From the NCBI GenBank assembly GCA_023954795.1, contig JAGSHA010000171.1, positions 1 through 6,847 of the forward strand: 6,847 nucleotides of DNA. The letters run 5' to 3'. The translations under genes and the position numbers were made by a program. The DNA is from Oceanospirillaceae bacterium (GTDB lineage Bacteria; Pseudomonadota; Gammaproteobacteria; Pseudomonadales; Balneatricaceae). A model generated the notes under the pieces. The model was not told the origin of the DNA and searched no databases. It saw only the letters and a list, made by a program, of their open reading frames with translations. Of this stretch, positions 1-5,948 are shown in pieces (within the stretch, counting starts at the first letter, position 1; the number at the start of each line of letters is the position of its first letter).

Positions 1-396
1 AACCGCTAGCGGTTTCAGCACTTCAGCAATATCAAAATCAGCTTCTTTACCGGCATTGAACTGATCAATCGCTTCCTGACGCTTTTCGCCCGTCAACCGC
101 ATCTGGTTCATCAAGGCACTAGCAAAGGCGATCTCGTTTTCGCTCACCCGACCATCGGCTTTAGCCACCTTACCCATGACCGAAAACGTCGCTTTAAACA
201 ACGCCCGTTGAGGATGAAACGCTTTCACCGCCCCGAGTAGCAAACGACTGGCAAAGTATCCAAACAGTCCCCCCATAACCAGACCCGCAGGCCCACCGGT
301 GAACAGACCAATCACACTGCCCAGTAAAATACTGGTGCGATGCCTTTTAAGCGACTCAGCCAGACTACGTCCAGCGCTCTCTGGATCAAACGCCAT
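1..396 (-). CDS. djlA: DjlA, membrane-anchored DnaJ-like co-chaperone (N-terminal 132 residues; C-terminus beyond window)
   Basis: The frame is open from an ATG at 396 to the window edge and encodes 132 residues. DjlA is an inner-membrane co-chaperone that stimulates DnaK through a C-terminal J domain; that domain would lie left of base 1 and is not seen. Visible parts are a polar, basic N-terminus (about residues 1-20, with KRHR), one glycine-rich membrane segment (about 22-52, with GGLFGYFASRLL), and the start of the TerB-like domain. That domain begins near HPQRALFKATFSVMGKVAKA and continues with DGRVSENEIAFASALMNQM, closely resembling E. coli DjlA (ATTFEVMGHLTKSKGRVTE, from memory). The stretch before the membrane segment is longer than the few residues found in E. 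coli. The ATG follows a good GAGGG ribosome site inside the murU end, and the gene overlaps murU by 11 bases, so it is probably co-transcribed with murU and amgK. Identity is confident; function rests on the family. Confidence 0.9.
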   Translation of the reverse strand, partial: MAFDPESAGRSLAESLKRHRTSILLGSVIGLFTGGPAGLVMGGLFGYFASRLLLGAVKAFHPQRALFKATFSVMGKVAKADGRVSENEIAFASALMNQMRLTGEKRQEAIDQFNAGKEADFDIAEVLKPLAV

Positions 397-1090
397 TTTG
401 TTCCCTCACAAATTGATCAACTTCTGTCAGTCGTTCTGGTGTCCCTACATCCACCCAGTAACCCGAATGGTACTCGCCATTGACTTTACCTTCACTGATC
501 GCAGCCCTGAGCAGTGGCGCCAATGCGGCCTTCTCACCTGAACGGATACCGTCAAAGAGAGCCGGTGAAAGCACACTAATCCCACTAAAAGTCAGTTTAT
601 GAGCGTCCGCCGATTCATCCGAATCATCCACGACACGTCCTGCTTGCAGGGCAAAATCACCTGCCGGATTATGCTCTGGGTTATCCACCAGCACCAGATG
701 CGCCATCTTAGGGGCTTCCAGCGTTAACGTTAATTGGGCAAAAGGATAGTCACAGTAAATGTCACCATTGATCACCGCAAACGGACTATGACCGTCTGGC
801 GACAACAGCGGCAACGCTTTAGCGATCCCACCCGCCGTTTCCAGCGGCTCTGACTCCGCTGAATAAACAATCTCAACACCTAACCGCTGGCCATCCCCCA
901 GGTAAGCTTCAATCTGCTCACCCAACCAGGCATGATTGATCACCAGATGTGTAAATCCGGCAGCTTTCAAGCGCAGAATATGGTGTTCGATCATCGGTTG
1001 ATCGGCGATTTTCAGCAGCGGTTTTGGAGTATCAAGCGTCAGCGGGCGCATACGCGTTCCAAGGCCCGCCGCAAGAATCATCGCACGCAT
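386..1090 (-). CDS. murU: MurU, N-acetylmuramate alpha-1-phosphate uridylyltransferase
   Basis: A nucleotidyltransferase of 234 residues that converts MurNAc-alpha-1-phosphate and UTP to UDP-MurNAc in the cytoplasm, the last step of the peptidoglycan-recycling shunt fed by AmgK. The Rossmann-like sugar-nucleotidyltransferase fold is shown by the N-terminal GLGTRMRPLTLDTPKPLL signature (residues 9-26), EPLETAGGI (81-89), the metal-binding NGD (108-110) and GYWVDVGTPERL (210-221). The short length without a C-terminal hexapeptide domain, the INHAWLGEQIE stretch (51-61), and adjacency to amgK favour MurU over GlmU, RmlA or mannose-1-phosphate guanylyltransferases. The start chosen is the ATG at 1090, which gives MRAMILAAG as in known MurU and shares one base with the amgK stop (TGATG). 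An in-frame GTG at 1102 would add four residues. No strong ribosome site precedes either, so reinitiation after amgK is likely. The gene ends 11 bases inside djlA. Confidence 0.92.
   Translation of the reverse strand: MRAMILAAGLGTRMRPLTLDTPKPLLKIADQPMIEHHILRLKAAGFTHLVINHAWLGEQIEAYLGDGQRLGVEIVYSAESEPLETAGGIAKALPLLSPDGHSPFAVINGDIYCDYPFAQLTLTLEAPKMAHLVLVDNPEHNPAGDFALQAGRVVDDSDESADAHKLTFSGISVLSPALFDGIRSGEKAALAPLLRAAISEGKVNGEYHSGYWVDVGTPERLTEVDQFVREQNGV
401..407 (-). promoter_or_regulatory. Ribosome binding site of djlA
   Basis: On the minus strand the sequence reads GAGGGAA. Its GAGGG core ends 6 bases before the djlA ATG at 396. It lies within the last codons of murU and supports this djlA start despite the overlap of the two genes. 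Confidence 0.65.
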
Positions 1091-2148
1091 CAGTCGAGCC
1101 ACCGCTGCATGGCATCTTGATCAAACAGCTCCGAGCTGGACATCAACGGTACGACCTCTGCACGCAACCATTCAACCACACCCTGATGTTCAGGATAACG
1201 CCCACCGACATCCAGCAGATAGCTCATCGTACGTGGGATATCCTGCAGATAACCGGCTTTACCATCACGTATTTTCAGACGGGCAAAGATCCCCACCGCT
1301 TTCAGGTGGCGCTGCATCCCCATGCGATCAAACCAAATCCGGAACTGCTCCAGATCGATTTCACCCAATTGGTCAGGACGCTCTTGCTGAAGCCGTTCCC
1401 AGTATTGAGATAACCAGCGCTCAACATCTTGATCCGGCCACGCGATATAACAGTCTCTTAGCAGAGAGACCAGATCGTAGGTGACCGGTCCCATCACCGC
1501 ATCCTGAAAATCGATGACGCCTACTCGATCCTCTCCACACAACATCAGATTGCGAGAGTGATAGTCCCGATGGACACATACCTGTGGCTGCTCCAGCGCC
1601 GAATTGATCAGAGACAAGAAAAATTGATCCAGACTCTGCCGGTCAGCATCAGAAAGGCTAACCTGTAATAGTTCCGTCAAGAACCAGTCTCGAAACAGAT
1701 CAACTTCCCGTTGTAGCATTGCTGAATCATATGGTGGCAGTTCACGCGCCGCCAAACCCATACAACGCTGCAATTTTAGCAATTCATCAAAAGCACTACC
1801 GTACAGCGCATCCGCCGTCTCGGGAGATAGCTCAGGTAAAAACTGGATATCGCCAAAATCCTCCAGCAACATAAAACCTTGCTGCAGATCGTCCGCTTTG
1901 ATATCCGGGACATTCACATCCAGCCCCCGCCAGCAGCGCGCCACTTCAACAAACGGCCGACTATCTTCTTTCTCGGGGGGCGCATCAACCGCAATCCAGG
2001 TTCGATCACCGTCGGTAATACGAAAATATCGGCGAAAACTTGCATCCCCTGCAACAACACTGCATTGCCAGTTCTCACTCAACGTTTCACCCAACTGGTC
2101 CAGCATCTGCGCCGACCAGCTCTTCAATTCACTTAAACGTGGATCCAT
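1090..2148 (-). CDS. amgK: AmgK, anomeric MurNAc/GlcNAc kinase (aminoglycoside-phosphotransferase fold)
   Basis: A cytoplasmic sugar kinase of 352 residues, close to the usual length of the family (around 340). AmgK phosphorylates MurNAc, and also GlcNAc, at the anomeric hydroxyl using ATP; MurU then makes UDP-MurNAc. The APH/choline-kinase fold is indicated by DASFRRYFRI (35-44, nucleotide-loop region), the linker LLEDFGD (94-100), the catalytic loop HRDYHSRN (193-200, base D195, with N200) and the metal-binding VIDFQDAVMGP (211-221, D213). The substrate assignment rests on the neighbouring murU and on the same amgK-murU pair beside lptD in Pseudomonas; the APH fold alone would only say small-molecule kinase. 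The ATG at 2148 is preceded by AGAGGA about 10 bases upstream. It is the first gene of the leftward run and is divergent from lptD. All catalytic residues are intact. Recycling enzymes that supply MurNAc (AnmK, MupP) are not in this window. Confidence 0.92.
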   Translation of the reverse strand: MDPRLSELKSWSAQMLDQLGETLSENWQCSVVAGDASFRRYFRITDGDRTWIAVDAPPEKEDSRPFVEVARCWRGLDVNVPDIKADDLQQGFMLLEDFGDIQFLPELSPETADALYGSAFDELLKLQRCMGLAARELPPYDSAMLQREVDLFRDWFLTELLQVSLSDADRQSLDQFFLSLINSALEQPQVCVHRDYHSRNLMLCGEDRVGVIDFQDAVMGPVTYDLVSLLRDCYIAWPDQDVERWLSQYWERLQQERPDQLGEIDLEQFRIWFDRMGMQRHLKAVGIFARLKIRDGKAGYLQDIPRTMSYLLDVGGRYPEHQGVVEWLRAEVVPLMSSSELFDQDAMQRWLD

Positions 2149-2233
2149 TCAGCCTGATCCTCTAGCACATATTCTCTTGAATGTTTATTATTCACGACCT
2201 GCCGTATCTTACGCGACAGGGGGTCGGCGAGAA

Positions 2234-2248
2234 ACCGGGCGACCCGGT
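2234..2248 (+). other. GC-rich inverted repeat (potential hairpin) in the lptD leader
   Basis: ACCGGG-CGA-CCCGGT is a perfect 6-bp inverted repeat with a three-base loop, ending 10 bases before the AAGGA ribosome site of lptD. No run of T follows, so it does not look like an intrinsic terminator. If transcription starts upstream it would form a compact stem in the 5' leader of the lptD mRNA. It could act in mRNA stability or translation, or as a DNA binding site; function is unknown. Confidence 0.45.
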
Positions 2249-2258
2249 ATTCAGCCAG

Positions 2259-2263
2259 AAGGA
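2259..2263 (+). promoter_or_regulatory. Ribosome binding site deciding the lptD start
   Basis: AAGGA lies 10 bases before the ATG at 2274. The same frame is open back to an ATG at 2181, but that codon has no purine-rich site before it, and the 31 residues it would add are charged and precede what is otherwise a proper signal peptide. The site therefore supports the start at 2274. Confidence 0.6.
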
Positions 2264-2273
2264 ACATGTTGAT

Positions 2274-4655
2274 ATGCCCTCAATCAAACCCTTATCTTAC
2301 TGTGTGGCCATGGCCGTAGCGGCGATAGCCTATCCACAACTAGGGTTAGCAAATACATCTGATCAGATCTGGGACTGTTCTGCCAATAAAAGTGGCAACT
2401 GGGACTGTACCAATAAACCGGCTCCCGCATTACGTCCAACCGGATCGATCAAAGCACCTCTGGCAGCCAATGCCAAATCTCTCCCAAGTTACAAGTCTCT
2501 GGACTGGGTTCAGGTTCGTCAACGGGATATGGTTTGCAACGGACGTTATGTCGAACCTGAGTTTAAGGTTCACGGCGACGAAGATGAAACGGATCCACCT
2601 GTCTATCTTGATGCGGGCAAATCACAAGCAGAACTGGGGGGCTTAACCAAGTTGCGAGAGGGTGTAAACCTCAGACAAGGTGGTCGCCGATTATCAGCTG
2701 AATCCGCAAACGTTGATCAAAGCAAGAGCGAAGCGCACTTCGAAGACGATGTCGTCTTTCGTGAACCCGGCGTTTTGATGATTGCCTCTGACGCCACGAT
2801 CAACATGAAAACCAACCAGGGTAACTTCAGCAATGCCCAGTTTGTTTTTCATGAAAGTCATCTGCGTGGCACGGCCGAGGAAATTCAGCGCAATTCGGAT
2901 TCCCACGTCACATTAAAAGAGGGCGACTACACATTTTGTCCGCCTGGCAATGAAGACTGGAAGCTGAGCGCAAGTAATATTGAGCTGGATCGAGAATCCG
3001 GCTTTGGTACAGCAAAACATGCCACGCTCAAGATTGGACCGGTACCTATTTTCTACTCCCCGATCCTGACATTCCCGATTGATGATCAAAGAAAGAGTGG
3101 TTTCCTGTATCCAAGCATCGGCTATACGCAATCTGATGGCTTAGATCTGACAGCACCGTACTACTTTAACCTCGCCCCTAATTACGACGATACGTTGACG
3201 CCTCGCTGGATTAGCAATCGAGGGGTGATGCTGGAGAACGAATTCCGCTACCTGAGTCACCAGAATAAGACCGAACTCGGGGTCGCTTATCTTCCTGATG
3301 ACGAATTGGCGAATGACGATCGATGGTTACTGAATGTCCATCACAGAGGCCGACCTGCACCGGGCTGGGGCGCACATGTAGACTATACCGCCGTCAGCGA
3401 TGACAACTATTTCGATGACCTCACCACCGATCTTGATGTACAGCGAGAGTCAAATCTGGATCGCCTGGGTGAACTCACCTACCACGCACCGAACTGGAAC
3501 GCGCTGGCACGTCTGCATAGCTATCAAACACTTGTGACTGGAACGGCCCCTTATAGACGCCTTCCTCAATTCCAGTTGCGAGGCAATTACGAATGGGATC
3601 GCACCCAACTTAAGTATCTGAGTGAATATGTTTACTTTGATCGGGATATAACCAATCTCACTGGCAACGACCGTATTACGGGCAGCCGCGTTCATCTAAC
3701 ACCTGAAATTAGTCGACGTTTTAGCCGCAGCTATGGTTACATAACGCCGAGTCTGAGGCTTTGGAATACTCAATACGAACTTAAAGATCAGGTCAGCGGT
3801 GCAGATAACTCACCGACGTACAGCGTCCCGACCGCCAGCCTGGATAGCAGCCTGATCTTTGAACGTGATCTGGCTACGGGCGGCGTTCAAACATTAGAGC
3901 CACGAGTGTTTGGATTATATGTTCCGGACAAAGATCAGAGTGAAGCGCCCGATTTCGACACCTCTCTGCTCGATTTCGACTACCAGTCGCTGTTCCGTTA
4001 CAACCGTTTCAGTGGTCGAGATCGTATCGGCGATGCACAGCAGGTTTCATTGGGCCTCACAACACGTTTTCTTGAAGCAGACGGCTACGAGTCTTTCAAT
4101 TTCAGCATCGGTCAGGCGTTTTATTTTGATGACCGGGATGTCATCCTTAATGGTGATACTGTCGAAATGTCCAACCAATCGGATTTCGCTACACAGGCGG
4201 TATGGAACTATAACTCGCGTTTGCGTATCACACTGGACAATGTGTTAGCCTACTCTGACTTCGACGCTAAAGAGACCAACGTCCGTCTCGCATATAAAGC
4301 GAGTAACGATCAGCGTTTTAACTTTAGCTATCGCTTTGAAGAAAATGTGCGCGACCAGACTGATCTGCAGTTTATCTGGCCACTCTCCGAACGTGTCACT
4401 GCATTGGGGCGCTGGCAGCGTGATATTGAAGCAGAGCAGGATCTGGAAACAGTCCTTGGTGTTGAATATGAAAGCTGCTGCTGGAAGCTGCAGTTTTATG
4501 GCCGTCGCTGGCTAACCACCACGAACGACGAATTTGATGATGGTGTTTACCTTCGCTTTATCCTGAAAGGACTGGGTTCAGTCAATAGCGGCAGTGTAGG
4601 CTTCCTTGAAGATATAACTGGTTTTGAAGAACGAGATGAGCAAGATGACTTTTAG
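2274..4655 (+). CDS. lptD: LptD, LPS-assembly outer-membrane protein
   Basis: A beta-barrel protein of 793 residues (E. coli 784) that, plugged by the lipoprotein LptE, inserts lipopolysaccharide into the outer leaflet of the outer membrane. Residues 1-26 form a signal peptide, probably cut after LGLA. A periplasmic LptA/OstA-like beta-jellyroll follows (about 110-240, including VNLRQGGRRLSAESANVD and VVFREPGVLMIASDATI). The hallmark GFGTAKHATLKIGPVPIFYS (243-262) and FPIDDQRKSGFLYPSIG (267-283) lead into the barrel, which runs to the C-terminus. Cysteines C35, C45, C88, C222 and the adjacent pair C735-C736 remain in the mature protein. The CC pair and C222 (YTFCPPG) match cysteines known in E. 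coli to form the inter-domain disulfides needed for function. The tail (residues 777-793) is acidic. It is the first gene of the rightward operon, and its end overlaps surA, whose product helps fold it. Confidence 0.97.
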   Translation: MPSIKPLSYCVAMAVAAIAYPQLGLANTSDQIWDCSANKSGNWDCTNKPAPALRPTGSIKAPLAANAKSLPSYKSLDWVQVRQRDMVCNGRYVEPEFKVHGDEDETDPPVYLDAGKSQAELGGLTKLREGVNLRQGGRRLSAESANVDQSKSEAHFEDDVVFREPGVLMIASDATINMKTNQGNFSNAQFVFHESHLRGTAEEIQRNSDSHVTLKEGDYTFCPPGNEDWKLSASNIELDRESGFGTAKHATLKIGPVPIFYSPILTFPIDDQRKSGFLYPSIGYTQSDGLDLTAPYYFNLAPNYDDTLTPRWISNRGVMLENEFRYLSHQNKTELGVAYLPDDELANDDRWLLNVHHRGRPAPGWGAHVDYTAVSDDNYFDDLTTDLDVQRESNLDRLGELTYHAPNWNALARLHSYQTLVTGTAPYRRLPQFQLRGNYEWDRTQLKYLSEYVYFDRDITNLTGNDRITGSRVHLTPEISRRFSRSYGYITPSLRLWNTQYELKDQVSGADNSPTYSVPTASLDSSLIFERDLATGGVQTLEPRVFGLYVPDKDQSEAPDFDTSLLDFDYQSLFRYNRFSGRDRIGDAQQVSLGLTTRFLEADGYESFNFSIGQAFYFDDRDVILNGDTVEMSNQSDFATQAVWNYNSRLRITLDNVLAYSDFDAKETNVRLAYKASNDQRFNFSYRFEENVRDQTDLQFIWPLSERVTALGRWQRDIEAEQDLETVLGVEYESCCWKLQFYGRRWLTTTNDEFDDGVYLRFILKGLGSVNSGSVGFLEDITGFEERDEQDDF

Positions 4656-5934
4656 GCTCGGTAAGCTGGTTGCAGCAACCATTGCAAGTACTCTGATTTC
4701 CCTGTCGACCCACGCACAGGAAATCCCGCTTGATCGCGTTGTTGCGATTGTAAATGACGGTATCGTTTTGCAAAGCGAACTGAATACCCGCATCGATACC
4801 ATTCGCGATCAACTAAGCGAGCGAAATACCGCTCAACCACAGTACAGCATACTGCGTAAACAAGTACTGGACCGTCTAGTGCTAGACAGCCTTCAGCTTC
4901 AGTTAGCACAGCAACGAGGTATCCGTATCTCCGACCGCCAGCTTGCTCTGTCGTTGGAGAACATCGCACGCCAGAACGACATGACGCTGGACCAGTTCCG
5001 CGAAACGATCGTTGCAGAAGGCAAAAGTTTCGATACTGTGCGTGAGCAAATTCGTCGCGAGTTATTGATTACCCAGGTACAGCGCAGCGTGGTCAATAGC
5101 CGCATCCGAGTTACGGAACAGGATCTGCTGAATTACCTGGAGTCCGATGAAGGCAAATCCACTTCAAATCCAGAATTCAACCTGAGTAACATTCTCTTTG
5201 CCGTCCCGACTCAGGCGAGCCCGGCGATGATTCAGGAAGCGGAGAAGAAAGCCAAAGCCCTCTATCAGGAGTTAAAGTCCGGCAAGGACTTTGCGCAGTC
5301 AGCTATCAGCTACTCCAATGCACCTAACGCCCTAAAAGGTGGCGAATTAGGTTGGCGTAAACTGAATGAACTGCCGTTACAACTCAGTGCTTCGCTGAAA
5401 AACGCAGAATCTGGCACCATCACCCAGCCGATTCGTACACCGGGTGGTTTTCATATCATTAAGGTTAACGATACGCGCGGTGGTGAAAAGGTTCTGATTA
5501 ACCAGACACAGGTTAGTCACATCCTGCTAAAACCGACCGAAATCCGTAACAATGTTCAGACTCGCTTAAAGATCAAAGAGCTAGCACAACGTCTTCAGCA
5601 GGGGGAACCCTTTGAACAGCTGGCAAAAGAGTATAGCGACGACCCTGGCAGCGGCTCAGAAGGCGGCAGCATGGGCTGGACTCAAAACGGACAGATGGTT
5701 CCTGAGTTCGAGCAGATGATGAATTCAACGCCGATTGGTCAACGCTCTGAACCTTTTCGGACTAAGTTCGGTTGGCACATCCTCTGGGTACAGGATCGAC
5801 GTACTCAGGACGTAGGCACCGAGATGATTGAAAACCGGGCGCGTAACAGCATTCGTAAGCGTCGCTTCAACGAAGAGCTGGAAAACTGGCTGCGCGAGAT
5901 TCATTCTCAGGCGTATATTGAAATCAAAGAGTAA
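4636..5934 (+). CDS. surA: SurA, periplasmic chaperone / peptidyl-prolyl isomerase
   Basis: A periplasmic protein of 432 residues (E. coli 428) that carries unfolded outer-membrane proteins, LptD among them, to the BAM complex. Residues 1-28 form a signal peptide ending THAQ, with cleavage likely before EIPLDRVVAIVNDGIV, the classic SurA N-domain start. The SurA N-domain covers about 29-165, parvulin domain 1 about 180-280, parvulin domain 2 about 290-388, and the C-terminal helix closes the core (about 395-425). Parvulin 2 keeps H295, YSDDPGS (333-339), MVPEF (354-358) and FGWHI (378-382), so it should be active. Parvulin 1 has Asn at 185 where the family has His and lacks the aspartates (YSNAPNA), so it is probably non-catalytic. 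The start is uncertain: ATG 4636 has a GAAG about 6 bases upstream; ATG 4645 and TTG 4624 are alternatives. The gene overlaps lptD by 20 bases, implying translational coupling. Confidence 0.95.
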   Translation: MSKMTFRLGKLVAATIASTLISLSTHAQEIPLDRVVAIVNDGIVLQSELNTRIDTIRDQLSERNTAQPQYSILRKQVLDRLVLDSLQLQLAQQRGIRISDRQLALSLENIARQNDMTLDQFRETIVAEGKSFDTVREQIRRELLITQVQRSVVNSRIRVTEQDLLNYLESDEGKSTSNPEFNLSNILFAVPTQASPAMIQEAEKKAKALYQELKSGKDFAQSAISYSNAPNALKGGELGWRKLNELPLQLSASLKNAESGTITQPIRTPGGFHIIKVNDTRGGEKVLINQTQVSHILLKPTEIRNNVQTRLKIKELAQRLQQGEPFEQLAKEYSDDPGSGSEGGSMGWTQNGQMVPEFEQMMNSTPIGQRSEPFRTKFGWHILWVQDRRTQDVGTEMIENRARNSIRKRRFNEELENWLREIHSQAYIEIKE

Positions 5935-5938
5935 AGGG
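5933..5938 (+). promoter_or_regulatory. Probable ribosome binding site of pdxA
   Basis: AAAGGG overlaps the surA stop codon and lies 10 bases before the TTG start of pdxA. It is the only Shine-Dalgarno-like sequence near that start. Its 3' part (AGGGCC, 5935-5940) is exactly complementary to GGCCCT at 5997-6002 in early pdxA, so it could be masked in the mRNA. Confidence 0.45.
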
Positions 5939-5948
5939 CCTCAGCCAC

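Larger units (their letters stand above)
2149..2273. promoter_or_regulatory. Divergent amgK / lptD intergenic control region
   Basis: These 125 bases separate two divergent start codons and must carry the initiation signals for at least one, probably both, operons. An AT-rich core at about 2183-2193 holds TATTAT on the plus strand (2186-2191) and the overlapping AATAAT on the minus strand (2192-2187), each 5 of 6 to the sigma-70 -10 consensus. Neither has a convincing -35 box at 16-18 bases. A second weak plus-strand -10 candidate is TATCTT at 2205-2210, and TTGAAT at 2177-2182 resembles a -35 but is spaced too far from it. I found no clear sigma-E-type promoter. The region is certain as a divergent spacer; the promoter elements are guesses. 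Confidence 0.4.

Noticed and set aside
1..14. Perfect 14-base palindrome AACCGCTAGCGGTT at the left edge.
   Set aside because: It lies inside djlA coding sequence, and one such palindrome is expected by chance in a window of this size. Whether it extends further cannot be seen.
685..692. CCACCAGC, the complement of the E. coli Chi octamer GCTGGTGG.
   Set aside because: It is a single copy inside murU; Chi sequences differ between lineages and one octamer carries no weight.
1091..1102. Upstream GTG start for murU at 1102.
   Set aside because: Known MurU proteins begin right at the M-x-A-M-I-L-A-A-G strand, and the ATG at 1090 forms a typical TGATG coupling with amgK. The GTG is kept only as an alternative.
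1024..1413. Open plus-strand frames of 60-130 codons across the amgK-murU region, and minus-strand frames of similar size across lptD, surA and pdxA.
   Set aside because: They are antisense to well-supported genes, have no recognisable domains, and show low-complexity or odd composition typical of shadow frames.
2181..2273. In-frame upstream extension of lptD from ATG 2181 (31 more residues).
   Set aside because: It has no ribosome site, would place charged residues before a proper signal peptide, and would consume most of the divergent control region.
2331..2339. CTATCCACA, close to a DnaA box (TTATCCACA).
   Set aside because: It is one imperfect copy within the lptD signal-peptide coding region, with no cluster and no origin-like AT-rich DNA.
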